DNA of 64,000 bases, taken from assembly GCA_033060915.1 (NCBI GenBank), contig CM065378.1, positions 16,961,501 through 17,025,500 on the forward strand, in the 5' to 3' direction. Made by a program: the position numbers and the translations under genes. Positions 1 to 12,100 of this stretch are shown in pieces. Source of the DNA: Euryodendron excelsum (taxonomy: Eukaryota > Streptophyta > Magnoliopsida > Ericales > Pentaphylacaceae). The notes under the pieces were generated by a model. That model was given only the letters and a program-made list of their open reading frames with translations. It was not told where the DNA came from and did not search any database. Position 1 is the first letter of the stretch. Each line of letters begins with the position of its first letter.

Positions 1-865
1 CGATAATAATTTTGTGTGCTTTACTAATATACTTCTTGTCAACAAAAAAACATTGTCAACAAAACCAAGAATAGAAAATAAAAGGCATATAAAATATAAA
101 TAACAAATATTTATTTTATTTGGTTAATAGGCTATATATTCAAAGAAGGGTGACATTTCATATCCCATATTTATTTCATACACTGGGATTAGCCATGCAT
201 AAAAAATCATGGAATCAACCAATATTTGTCTATTTTTTTATATATTGAACCAATATTTATTATTTTTCTTTTTGAATTTCTACGGAAAATGGGTCATTGA
301 ATTCTTTTACCAGACCTAACGTCTAAATTTTATTTTATTTTATCAAACACTACTTCTCCGTGAAATCATGGAATCAAAAGACCACTTTAAGCTTAACTCA
401 CAACTTTAATTGGGGCTAGTCCTCATCACATTGGTGGGGTGCCCTTTGTTCGGGTCACAAAACCAAACTTTCTGAACCATATACTCTCTAATTTGATAGG
501 CCAATCTTCCTCTCATTGTCACAGACTCAACTGTTCCATCCATAGTTAGCCATTATTTGTTCGATTCACCAATATTCGTCAATTACATTGCCCTCTAAAA
601 TGGGATGCCCTACTCTGCTTCGATCGGGTGCCAATTCTTGTTGCATTGTCTTATACCCAACTTTTTCATTTCATAGTTAGCCTTTCTTTGTTCGATTCAC
701 TAGTGTTCGTTAACCGCATTTGCTCGTTATGTACCAAAAAACTTATTTTAATTTCAATTTAAAAAATGCATAAAAAAATTTATTTGTAGCTAAACCATCG
801 AAGTTTACTAAAAAATCTACAACATTATGCGTGACTTTGCTCAATGAGAAGTGATTTAGGGTGTA
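1..865. other. AT-rich intergenic DNA with a degenerate tandem duplication
   Basis: I see no gene here. Within it, about 516-590 and 644-720 are imperfect copies of one another, roughly 128 bp apart. Both contain a CATTGTC start, a CATAGTTAGCC block and a TTTGTTCGATTCAC block. The duplicated unit is not recognised. Confidence 0.5.
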
Positions 866-867
866 CT

Positions 868-1057
868 AATCAATTCGGTTAGCCTAATTGGCAAGGGCTA
901 TTGGTCTCTATTTGAGAGGTCAATAATTCAACTATGGCTAAGTGTAAGAGTTGGCCGCAAAATATTTAAATAGTCTGCCTTGGACTAGACTGTAAAGAAG
1001 ATTAGTTGAAGTACGTATAAGCTGACTTGAACACTCCTAACCACTAAACCAAAAAAA
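868..1057 (+). mobile_element. tRNA-derived SINE-like element
   Basis: The 5' part reads like a decayed tRNA promoter. An A-box-like stretch (GGTTAGCCTAATTGG, about 878-892) is followed by a region like an anticodon stem (CTCTATTTGAGAG) and a weak B box (AATAATTCAACT, about 926-937). The copy ends in a short A run at 1051-1057. This order is typical of plant SINEs, including the Au type. The B box has drifted, so the copy is old and probably silent. No convincing target duplication is visible. Confidence 0.5.
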
Positions 1058-1304
1058 TATATATTACAAAGTGTTCTAGCTAGACCTTGAAATTTTCTCC
1101 GTTTGTTGTGGTTATTGAAATTATCTTTTCGTTGGAGTTAAACCTCGAAACTTAACAATTCCTACTTAATTTGAATTGTTCTCGAGTAATTGTTGGTGAC
1201 ATGGAAAGGATGCTAGGATGGTGATTACTGGATTCAACCCAACGTGAGACTGAATTTAAAAAATAACTTAAAAAGTGAGTTGAGTTAGTAAAAAAAAAGT
1301 TTTA

Positions 1305-2030
1305 CAGCCTGTTTAGAGTTTTTTTTTTGGTGGGGGGGGGGGGGAAGAAAAAGAAAGGAAAGAAAAAAAATTAATTATCTTTTCTTATTTAATTTTAAAA
1401 AGAAAATATAGAAAAAATAAAAAGAAATAAGAGAGAGAGAATATTTTGGTTTTTTCTCATCATTTTTTGTCCCCTTAAAGCCTGTTTGGATCTTGAGAGA
1501 GGGAAGGAAAATTTTTAAATTTTTTCCCTTTCCTTGTTTGATTTTACCTAGGAGAGAAAGAGAAGGAAAAAATTAATCACTATTTCTCTCTCTATTTTTC
1601 TTTTATTTTTTTTTTACAAAACTAAACAAAAAAGAAAAAATGTTTTTCATTCATTTTTTCTTTCCCTTCCCTTCTCTCTCCCAAGTTTCAAATATACAAC
1701 CTATTTGGCACTTGGAGAGGGGAGGGTCTCTTTTTTCTTCCCTCGATTGATTCTACCTTCCTTTCACTTGTTTGATTTTACCTTTCCTTCGCCTAAGAGA
1801 AAAAAAAAAGGTGAAATTTTTTTTTAAATCGCCTATTTTTTTTCTCTTTTTTATTTTCTTTCACTTTCCTTTTATTTTTTTTTTATAAAATTAAACTCTT
1901 TATTTTCTCTTTCCCTCTCCTCCCCTCTCCCAAATTCCATTACTCTCCTAAGGTAGAATCAAAAGGGAGAGAAACGTTTTAAAAATTTTCCTTTCCCTCC
2001 CTCCACCAAGTAAGTTCCAAACAAGCTGGT
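1305..2030. mobile_element. Cluster of AGCCTRTTTGGAACTTG-type MITE copies
   Basis: Terminal motifs of one foldback family occur repeatedly: GCCTGTTTAGAG (1308), AGCCTGTTTGGATCTTG (1479), CCTATTTGGCACTTGG (1700) and, in reverse, AAGTTCCAAACAAGCT (2012-2027). Between them lie purine-rich and pyrimidine-rich arms (GGAAGGAAAA and TTTTCCTTCC types) that would fold on each other. The best copy of the family in this window is at 35884-36174. The cluster looks like two or three adjacent or nested copies. A G run at 1333-1344 lies in the first. Confidence 0.55.
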
Positions 2031-2179
2031 ATTTGGTAAGAAACTCTAGTTGGCTGTAGAGTGCTTCAAGTTACTAAAATGCCCCCCAATGGGTAAGGAA
2101 CTGGTACTGTATTTGTCAAACGATGGAGCAACCGGCCACAATGCTCTAGCCAGTAGCAGCAAGGCGGGACACTGCCCGA

Positions 2180-2787
2180 TGTCACGGATTTGAATTTTGA
2201 AATACCCCGAACTCATGCGGCCTTAGGCAACTTGTGCCAAAAAGTTGCTAAATAAGCCTTGAGAACACCAAGAGAGAAGGGCTAAGAGAATAAATGAGCA
2301 AAATAGAACAAGAGAGCTTGTAGGAGAATTTGGAGAATGCTTGATTGCTTGGAAACTTGGATGCTTTACAAATGAATGCCTCCACCTATTTATAGTTGCC
2401 CACTTCTTCAATGGACGGTTGAGATAAACTTGATCTAATGGCGGAGATTAGCCATCTAGAATACTCGTAAAAAATATCTAGGTATTTATATTTACAACGC
2501 TTCCCAAGGAAGCTACCCCCTTGTTCTATAATCTCTTACACTCTTTCTTTATATTTACATTTGCGGAGAAGACTCTAGAAATTCTTCAATAATCCCCATG
2601 TGATGGAATACTCAACGCTAGCCTAGAAGCTTATAGACTTGTGTGGACTCCTTGGTATTCTCCAATCATACTCTAATTCTTGAAAACCCTTGAATGGCCT
2701 AGAAACTTCTAGGCTTTTGGTGCCAATTTGGGCCTCCAAGTATTCAACATGGTCTTTAATGAGTGTCAAATTGGGTAGGCCGTGACA
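2180..2787 (-). repeat. 3' LTR of the gypsy element
   Basis: It is 608 bp with inverted ends TGTCACGG and CCGTGACA. A TATAAATAGG promoter core lies on - near 2386-2395. It aligns along its length with 4801-5383. Confidence 0.88.
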
Positions 2788-2861
2788 TCCTCTCCCACTT
2801 GATTTGGCGTCGTCCTCATTGCAACTTACTCTCACATGGTGGTGGCCTTGTCTTGCCAGCT

Positions 2862-3634
2862 TCAAGTCTTGGCACTTCCTGGTTTTCTGTTTCTTGATGT
2901 TCTTCCAATTTTCATTTTCTTGAAATCAAATTTGCCCTTTCTTCTTAGGAGCTTTGGTGGAGCGACATCCTTGTACTCCTTAAACATTTTTGCTTCCTCT
3001 TTTGGTGCATCAATCCCAACGCATGAAGAGTCTTCTTGGAGCTCCAATGCAGCAAGATATGTCAACTCTTTCTCCCTTGAGTCTTTGGGTTGTTACATGG
3101 CAGAGAGAGTTTTAGCATTCTTAGAAGCCTCCCGAACAAGTAGTACCATGCATGCAATTCCTTCGCCTATGATACACATGGTCCCTGCGAAGGGGATGGG
3201 GAATGCATGCATCCCATCCAAGAATTCCATCCCCAACACTATAGGATAGTCATCCATGGTTACCACTAAGAAATCCACTTGGCCACACCAATCCCCGATG
3301 TGCAGCCTAAATCCCGAGCAACTCCACAAATGGGTTTAGCCTCCGAGTTAACTGCTTTGAGCCAACCTTGCTCTTCCTTGTATTGGAGCCCTAACCTCTT
3401 GGCCTCCTTAACCTCAATAAAGTTATGTGAAACACCGGTATCAACTAAAGCATGAGTGATAAGTCCACATACCTTTGCTTCAACATACATGTGCCCCTTT
3501 CTTTCCGTATTTGGCGCGTCAACTTTGGCTTTGATGACATTGAGCAATTGTACGGATCCTATTGTCACCTCGTCGTGTCGAGGCCTCTCCTCTTCTTCTT
3601 GGATAAGGGCTGTCAACTTAGCTTTTTTGGACAA
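2862..3634 (-). pseudogene. gypsy protease and linker remnant
   Basis: On - the region reads a retropepsin-like protein with the catalytic DTG followed by VSHNFI, then a segment ending YKDVAPP that normally leads into reverse transcriptase. At least two frame changes break it: one between the pieces 3266-3634 and 3093-3329, one before 2862-3065. After the YKDVAPP-like segment the expected RT is absent. About 25 unrelated residues follow, then a tail like the extreme C terminus of the related polyprotein, which marks the internal deletion. It is a dead pol fragment. Confidence 0.85.
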
Positions 3635-4785
3635 TCCCTTGTCAAGTGAGGACTATCACATAAGAAGCACGTGAGATTGGGCTTATCACCATTCCTTCTT
3701 CCATTGTAGAACTTATTTGCGTTTTGAGAGGGTGGTTTGTGATCTCCCTCTTTTGGTTGGTCTTCATTGTCTCCCCCATTTACCTTTTTGTTGAATTTTT
3801 GAAATTTGGGCTTAGAAGAAGACTCACCTTTATAGTCGATTAGGGATTCCACTATAGAGATGGCCATTGTTAGATTTTGGGGTTCCCGCCGTTGAACTTC
3901 GATCTTAGCCTATGATTGTAGCCCATCAATGAAGGTGAAGAGAGACTCCTTCTCTGTCATGTTAGGTATCTCTAATAATAGCTCGGAGAACTCTTTCACG
4001 TATTCTCTCACCGTGCCCTTGTGTGTGAGACGTCTAAGCTTGGCTTGGGCCTCATGCTTGGTATTCCCAGGATAGAATTGCCTCTTGATTTTCCGTTTGA
4101 AATCATTCCAAGTTGCTATAGTGCATAGCCCTCGTTCAACATTGGCGTGTCTCATTCTCCACCACAGCATGGCCGCATCCTCCAAGAAAAGAGGGGCTGT
4201 CTTTATCTTCTTATCTTCTCCACTTCTAGTTGCTTCAAAGTATTATTTCAAAGTATTGCTCCAAGCTCCACAAGAAATTATTTAGCTCCCTAGCATTCCT
4301 TGACCCATTGTAGGATTTGGGCTTAGGAATGTCAACTTTATGAAAGGGATAGGAAGAAACCGTACCATGAGTGATGGCGATTTTGCACAAGGACCAATCA
4401 CTTTTAATCTCCTTCATTTCCTCCTTTATGAGGGCAATTTTGGCTTGGACCATCCCCTTGAGAGTCTCGAATTGTTCCTTCCATGACTCTGCCATAGTGT
4501 TGAGGGCACCTTGCATCTCTCCACGGACCTCCTCAAGTCTACCATTAACCCCATCGATGCGTTGGTCATGTATGTCGATGCGTCCGTTCATCCTCAAACT
4601 TGTCTCGATGGTCGGCTATGGCGAACTCCACCCTTGTGAATCTTGTCTCCAAAGAAGACATGACGTCTGCCGACTTGTCCCTTTTTCCCTTACTGGTAGG
4701 AGGAGTTGTTTCCCTCTCTTGAACGCCTCCATGCTTGGTGACATCCGAACCGGTTGTTACTATCGCTTAGCCTCCACGAACCTTT
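3613..4785 (-). pseudogene. gypsy gag remnant with zinc knuckle
   Basis: On - this covers the gag polyprotein. A coiled, charged N-terminal part is followed by the retrotransposon gag core (blocks NFLWSLEQYFE, then KRQFYPGNT, then YVKEFSELLLEIP) and a zinc knuckle CFLCDSPHLTRDC. The spacing is CX2CX3HX4C, one residue shorter than the usual CX2CX4HX4C; the related element at 58686 shares it, so it is a family trait. Frameshifts fall near 4590, 4190-4235 and 3870-3910. The start codon of the related copy (59186) aligns here with ATA. Confidence 0.85.
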
Positions 4786-4798
4786 TGCTCTAATACCA
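4786..4798 (-). other. Primer-binding site of the gypsy element
   Basis: On - the sequence TGGTATTAGAGCA lies two bases inside the 5' LTR. It differs by one transition from the standard TGGTATCAGAGC that pairs with the 3' end of plant initiator tRNA-Met. Confidence 0.75.
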
Positions 4799-4800
4799 AC

Positions 4801-5383
4801 TATCACGGGCTTGAATTTTGAAATATCCCGAACCCGTACGGCCTTAGACAACTTGTACCCAAAAGTTACTAAGTAAGCCTTAAAGAATACTAAAAGAGAA
4901 GGGCTAAGAGAACAAATGAGTAAAAGAGAACAAGAGAGCTTGTAAGAGAATTTGGAGAATGCTTGATTGCTTGAAAATTTGGATGCTTTACAAATAAATG
5001 CCTCTACCTATTTATAGTTACCCACCTACTCAATGGATGATTGAGATCAACTTGATCTACTGATGAAGATTAGCTATCTAGAATATTCTTAAAAAATATT
5101 TAAAATATTTATAAGACTTCTCATGGAAGCTTCCCCTTATTCTAGAATCTCCTACACCTTTTTTTTTTTAAATTTACATTTGTGAAGAAAACTCTAAAAT
5201 TTTTTTAATAATTCTCATGTGATGAAATACTCAAGACTAGCCTAAAAATTTTACACTTGTGTAGACTCCTTAATATCCTTCTCAACAGACAATTGAGATC
5301 ACCTTTTAAGCTTTTAGTGTCAGTTTAGGCCTACAAGCATGCTACATGACCTTTAATGGGTGTCAAATTGGGCGGGGGTGACA
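4801..5383 (-). repeat. 5' LTR of the gypsy element
   Basis: It is 583 bp and aligns with 2180-2787. Its inner edge reads TATCACGG instead of TGTCACGG, a single transition. Differences from the other LTR are spread throughout, so the insertion is not recent. Confidence 0.87.
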
Positions 5384-5948
5384 CCAGGCAACATCATCAT
5401 CATTATCATCATCTCGCATATCGTTTGGACTATTTTGGACACCTCAACCATCCAATAGCTGATGAGCGTCGTGTACGTGTACCATGTACGTAAACACAGA
5501 ACAGTGTGTGTACATAATAGTGCAATGCACTAACTAAAGTGTATATACTCTCTATTTTTTGGGGAAAAAGAAAACACTTAAAAGAATGCCAAACAAAACA
5601 ATCTTCACCATTGTTGGGACGATGCGAATGCGAAAACAAGGTCCAATCCTTGGTACTAGTGGGAGTTGATTCGAAGAACTCCTTCGGCCTCTAGCCAATT
5701 CGCTTAAACAAATAAATAATCTTGAACAAATGTTGGAAAAAATAATAAAATTTTGGAAGAAAACCAGTTCCTTTTGGACCTTTTCATTATTTTTTTATTT
5801 TATTTTTTCCTCTTCTTAGCTTTGACACAAAGCTGTCTCTCATTTCGTTTTCTCCGTAGTGATCTCGAGGTAGTGTTGTCCGTCAATGGAGGCGATTTAG
5901 TCCGCCAAGGGTATGTCCCCGATCATCAATGTATATAGATATATATGT

Positions 5949-5993
<45 letters not shown>

Positions 5994-6106
5994 TCCATTT
6001 ACCAGGTATCCACATACCTATAAACAGATATCTGTTTGCTTGATCAAACGATCAATCTTGTGGAAAAGAACAGGAGTTGAGTCGCTGAGCTGTTGTAGAA
6101 ATAATC
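5384..6106 (+). promoter_or_regulatory. Upstream region and 5' leader of the CID gene
   Basis: This is the space between the gypsy element and the CID start codon. A TATATAG/TATATATG stretch (about 5932-5948) is followed directly by a (CT)n tract at 5951-5988. That is a common arrangement of a plant core promoter and pyrimidine-rich leader, so transcription probably starts near or within the CT tract. This is inference from layout only. Short reading frames at 5753 and 5929 are not supported as genes. Confidence 0.45.
5951..5988 (+). repeat. (CT)n microsatellite in the CID leader
   Basis: About 18 CT units lie 118 bases upstream of the CID start codon. Confidence 0.9.
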
Positions 6107-9100
6107 ATGGCGGTTGTTGATAATGCTGCGGTCGATTTGGGGATCAGTGTGGGTTCATCGAGTCGAAACTTCGAAGCTGTCTCCCAGGAATCGAGTGTTC
6201 CAGACGATCAGGATCTACCCAACAACCACCACCACCACCATGTACGGACTCGGATGGCTGATCCCAGCAGCATACACCAGAACAATGTCATCCCAGTCCT
6301 TCGACCTCACGACCAGACTCTCTACATGAAGGTGCACCCCTTCCAGACTCCCTCTGCGCGCGTTAGCAGCAACCACAAGTCTCAGGTGCCGCCGGTTCAG
6401 TACAGCCTTGATCACTTGCCGACGATCACTGCGCAGGTGGGGTCGGTGTCAACTCAACAGCGATCCAACGGCGGTGAATTCCAGAGGAACGGCGATCTTG
6501 GTGAGAGCTTTAAGTGTGATATGAGGGAGTTGGAGGAAATTTTCTCAAAGTTGAACCCCATGGCCGAAGAATTTGTGCCTCCTTCACTGGCTAACAACGG
6601 GTTGAACGGCGGCTATTTAACTGATAATTCTGCTTTTCATATTAACACGGTCGGACGGGTAACATCTCAACTTGATACTGTATTTTTACCTTTATAGTTA
6701 TTCTTGTTCATTTGTTAATGCATTTGGTATGTATAATCTCCCTCAATGGTTGTGCTCTGCATAGAAGAAGAATAATTACGGTCAGGGCAGGCGAAGAATG
6801 AACAGCCGAACTAGCATGGCTCAGCAGGAAGATATAATTAGGAGGACTGTTTATGTGTCTGACATTGATCATCAGGTAAAAATATTGAACTTGTTATGAA
6901 GAATTATTGATAGCTTGGGTATGCACCAAATAGTAGGACTAATGTTTTTGTTGATTTATCCATAAGGTCACTGAAGAGCAGCTTGCTGCTCTTTTTCTCA
7001 GCTGTGGCCAGGTAATGTTAATTCCTTGCTGCTTACATAGTGGCCTTTGATCTGCTAATTGGGCCTACAATTTTCTGATGTTTTGAATACAATGTGAAGG
7101 TTGTTGACTGTCGTGTCTGTGGTGACCCTAACTCTGTTCTTCGTTTTGCATTTGTTGAATTTACTGACGAGGGTAATTTTACTAATCACTTACTCACTTC
7201 TATCATGTGTGTTAATTTGAGTTTTTCTGCAGCTATATTGTGTGATGGTCTTTTATGCTATTGGGTTTATCCTTATGCAGAAGGTGCACGTGCTGCTTTG
7301 AATCTTGCTGGGACAATGCTTGGCTACTACCCTGTGAGGGTGCTGCCCTCTAAAACAGCAATTGCACCAGTTAACCCAACATTTTTGCCCAGGGTGAGGA
7401 GCCCTGCCATGATAACCATTCACTTTATCCAAGCTAGTCTTGGTAATTGATTTATTATTCTCAATAACCTGGTCATAAGTTGGTAATTTGAAATTCAGAC
7501 TGAAGATGAGCGGGAGATGTGTGCGAGAACTATTTATTGTACAAATATCGATAGGAAGGTATTTTTGGATTCTTTATTACTAATCCTCATTCAGAGTGTG
7601 GACTATACCGCCCCTCACCATGACCCTTTTTTCTCCTATCAAGGAGATAAAAGAACAGTAAAGAGATTCATATTTTTGCCTTTTCCAGGTTTCTCAAGCA
7701 GATGTTAAACTCTTTTTTGAATCAGTCTGTGGAGAGGTTTGTGAATATGCTTGGCATGGTTGTGAAAATTCTTTCTTTTTTGTGAAGATTTCTACTATTC
7801 ATTGAAGGACATATTCATGAGGATATGATGGCTCTTGCAGGTCTATCGCTTGAGGCTGTTAGGAGACTATCACCATTCTACTCGAATTGCTTTTGTGGAA
7901 TTTGTAATGGTAGTTGTTCTTCTTGCTATGTATTTATGCTTGCTAGCTAGCTTTAGGTCTTAAGCAGAACTACAAGGGATGAGGCTATTGATATGTTCAA
8001 CGTGACACCTCTTGCTTTATTTAATGTTAAAAACCTGAGCTAAAGGCATCTCATTGCATTCTTAGTGAATAGCTGAATAATACATGGAAAGATGGAAACA
8101 ATTGTAAGTGGAATTCCATCTGAGTGGTAAATCTTGTAGTGCTGACTGTTATCTGGTACTTCACCATGTTGCTCCTTTTATATACGGTGTTGTACCTATC
8201 AAAAAAAGAAAAAAGAAAAGAAAAGAAAAGGATAACCGCTGCATTAAATTGATTGAGTGTTTCTATATGTAAACATTTGTTAAACTGAATTATGTGTTCC
8301 GTACATTGAACTCGTACTTTGGAAGGTAATTTTACTTCAATAATAGTGGTTGTCACTTTTGATGGGAAAAGGTGGTATTGTGTGATGAACAAAGATCTTT
8401 TGATATGTTATGGTGATATATTTATGATAATAAGGTGATGATATCTTTTTAATAGAAAGAAGTCCAGTGGTTAGGTAGTAGTGAATTTTCAGTAGTCACC
8501 CTATTAAATTGTAACTTGTCGTGTTTTATTACATCGACAATATTAATTTGTTGTCCTACCTAACCACTGGGGATATATGCAAAAAGATCAGCTGGATATA
8601 TAAGACTTGTTGGGGTGTTGATAATCTATTTGACTTTCTTAATACTCGTCAAAAGTAATTGGTTTCAACCTTTTCAACAAATGGCCTAATTTTTATATTC
8701 TTCTGGGAACACTTATTTGTTACACTTCCAAATCAGGTTAAGCTATAGGACTCTGGCACCCGGCTTTTTGTTGTGTCTCCTTATTCCACTACCATTGTTC
8801 GTTCAGATTATTGTTGCTCGAAGTTCTCTTGCATTATGGGTTGGCCATTCTTTGAAAAGCTTTTATTTAATAAGCCATTTGAGAACTGTTAAGGCCTGTG
8901 GTACTTTTTTTTAAGAAAACCTAGAGAACACGGCTTTCTAAACACGCCTTCAGTAGTATTATTGGCTAGGCTTGAATAGATTTGTCATAAAATTGTCAGC
9001 TTTGTGTTATCCAATGGGCAAGACCATGCACAAACAATATTACTACATAGACAACCACCGAATTATAATGGACTGTGAAGGACTTCAGTTTGGATATTTT

Positions 9101-12100
9101 TTCAAGGCTATACAGACATAAGAGAGGTTGCTATTGCATCCTTGTAGAGCGTCAATTTCAAGCACTTTTCAATTTTATTTACTTCTTGACTGGGCATTTA
9201 ATTAATGCATTTGCAACTCTAGTGCTTTGTGGCTTACTCATCCCAAAAACAAAAAACCTACTCTAGTGGTTTGTGGCCTTGATCTTAGTAATGGACGATG
9301 GCCGAGGTTAAAATTGTTAGCAAGGTGATGTTGGTGATAATAGTTACTTATTAAAAATAAATAAAAAGTGATGGTGGTGATAATAATTAGGTCATATTGA
9401 TTGCAGGTGCTATCAATGGGGTAGATGGGTTGATGGTGCTAGTGGTATTGCAGTGGGGTAAGCTAGGGAAGAGGGATGTTATAACATAATTTTGTTGAGA
9501 GGAATTGGTTTCAGTGGTTTAAGAAACAACTTGTTAATCAGAGGAATGTGATTAGAATGTGAACATTGAGGTGGATGTATAGAGAAACAAGTAAGATAAA
9601 ATCTGAATAAAAATGATTGTGAGATGTGGTATAAGCAGCACCGGGGATTATGGCAAACCCAAGAATAAACACATTCTTGAAGATTGTGGAAGTGGAACCA
9701 ATTGGAAATGAAATGAGAGAAAATTAACTAAGATGGCTTGACCATGTGCAATGGATATCAATACTTCATGTACCAGGGAAGTGATGTGGTCCATATTGAG
9801 AGTAATACAGGGAAGAGGAAGACGAAAGTTGCTGTGGATTGAGCTATTAAAGAAAGATGTGGCAGCATGTAGTTTAAATGAAAGTATGGTCCTAGAAAGA
9901 TGGAAATGATGAAAGAGGGATTCACTTACCGGACCTCAAATTATTAGGGATGGCTATGTTAGTTAAGTTCCAATAGAGGTGCGGGGATGATATGCATCAA
10001 AATAGTTCTCCTGTTGTTTCTCTTGAAGAAAATAAAATTCATATTTCAATCAGGTGTCTTAAGTTCTACCAGTTAGCTCTAGCTCCCTTACCATTTGTAG
10101 CACTTGAGTTGCTTAGAGAAGTAAGAAATAAGAAGCATGCAACATGGACATGACATGACATGGATATGCCGATATGGTAATTTGGAAAAAAAATATTGAA
10201 CATGACACGACATGACAATTATATTTTGTATATTATTTATATGTCATATATAAAGATAATGGAAAAATTGCAAGAAGCCACTAATTGAAATTAAAAATAG
10301 TGTATTCCATATGTCAAATCAGGTATAAATTCATATATATATATATATATTTATTTTTCAATTGAATCCCAGGTTATTTTCTTCAAACTTGCAATGTGTT
10401 TCATGTTTGTTTAATTGATTGATACGCGTCCCTCAAGTCTCCAGTTGTAAAAGAAAATTAAAAATAACATGTCACGTTTGGACGAGTGTCCAATAAGTGT
10501 CGTGTTTGATACGGACACGACACCCTTTTAGAAACGTTCTTGCGTGTTTGATTAAAAATGTCTAGGTGGTAACCACAAGGGGTGGCAGTGGTCAGTTGGG
10601 TCTCAAGTTTGGTCCCTCTCCACGTCCCCTTGTGGCCAGCCATCATTCATGCGATGCATGTTTACATAATTCGAGTGGACGGTGGCCCTCTTTGAGCTCG
10701 AGGGCCTGGACACCATGTAGCACAAAAAGGAAAAAAATGTCTGTATGGTGATGACGGTATTTCATCCTCGATTTTGGGAGGAGTTAATGACTTCATTAGT
10801 ATTTATAAAATATCAATGAAGAAAATAACAGATCATTATGAATTCACATATTGAGTGTGCTCTTGTTAACTCCAGCTAAATTATGTGCTTGGGTGAACAA
10901 CATGTCGCAAATTAAGATTTCTACTATGATAATATTCTACTTTCATTGACAGTCTGGTGGAAATTTTTTTAAGAAGATTTGCCTTTTGTCAGAAGTCAGA
11001 TTTAGAAATAGCTATGTTATGCTTGTATGACATAGGAAGAGGAAGAAAAATCATCTGATCAGGTCCTCTAATCTTCATGACAATGGTTATTTGGTGCATA
11101 TTTAGGAGCACTATTGATATGAAGAACTACTAGAGAATTTCTGGTTGTATCCATGGCCTAAAAACTGAATTTGTAATCTGTAAGCATTTGTCTCTGAACG
11201 TAGGATGTATTGGACTTGAACTGACTATGCTTTGTGAAAAAAGTACGAGTTCTCTTTGAATGGTAGGAAAAGGATTGATTATGAGGATTCTGAACTAGTT
11301 ACCTCTGGCTCTGTTTGGGTCCCAGAGAAGTGGTTATGCCTCTCTGTTGTTTAGTTTCCCATCATACTTTTTTGTAATTTGGGATCAACAGCACCGTAAG
11401 TGGGAGAGTATGTTTCTCTTATTGACTTAGTTTCTACACGTGATGATATTTATTGGAACATAATACTATATAAAAAAAAATGGTGTATGGGGAATAGAAT
11501 GCTGTTGGGATGGGCATTTTGATTTTGCAGCAACTGGGTTGTATTGTGTAATTAACTGTGCTTATCGGATATGTGTGCACATACATACATCTAGATGACG
11601 GTTGGTTTACTAGTAGGTCTAATTGTTGGTATAATTTACAAGGAGAATTAAAGCTTTTTAGACATTGGTTCTGAACATTTAGCTAGGAAAACATTCTTTC
11701 TGACTAGTCATGTTCTGAATTGATTTCCTGATGGTAACTAGGTTTAGTAAGAGTAAGGAGAATTATTTTTCTCCAATAGGGTAGGTGGACAATAAGGATT
11801 GTTTCTGACAGATTGTTTATTGTTGCCTTTGCCCTACGCTTGTTAAGGAGCATTTTTTATGCATGATTGGGAGAGGTAATGTATTGAAGGACAGATTATA
11901 GGGTTACTTGTAAATTGTAATAGCTTGAAGAATTTATCAAGTAGGTATTTCTAGGACGCCTACCAATAGATTTATTGTTGCAATTTATGGGATCCATCTG
12001 CATTGTAATTTTGGTTCCTGCAGGCTGAAAGTGCAATTGCTGCTCTCAACTGTAGTGGTGTGGTTCTGGGTTCACTGCCGATAAGGTCAGATTACATGTC

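Larger units (their letters stand above)
2180..5383 (-). mobile_element. Internally deleted Ty3/gypsy LTR retrotransposon
   Basis: Two direct repeats of about 600 bp (2180-2787 and 4801-5383) flank about 2.0 kb. The left one has TGTCACGG/CCGTGACA ends. Read on -, a primer-binding site resembling initiator tRNA-Met (TGGTATTAGAGCA, 4786-4798) follows the 5' LTR, and a purine tract (AAGTGGGAGAGGA, 2788-2800) precedes the 3' LTR. The interior keeps gag and protease. It then jumps to a few residues matching the C terminus of the related element at 58686, so RT, RNase H, integrase and most of the chromodomain are gone. The copy cannot move by itself. I find no clear target duplication (CCCGA against CCAGG), so a flank may have changed. 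Confidence 0.9.
7910..12023 (+). other. Long intron 8 of the CID gene
   Basis: This 4.1-kb intron splits RRM2 of the CID gene. It contains a small MITE (8464-8570), a LINE 3' remnant (about 9555-9960), an (AT)n tract (about 10337-10351) and a stretch rich in GACACG/GACATG words (10140-10560). The rest is unassigned AT-rich DNA. Its ORFs are short and unsupported. Confidence 0.85.

Noticed and set aside
4371..4793. 140-codon frame on +
   Set aside because: Antisense shadow of the gag remnant of the deleted gypsy element.
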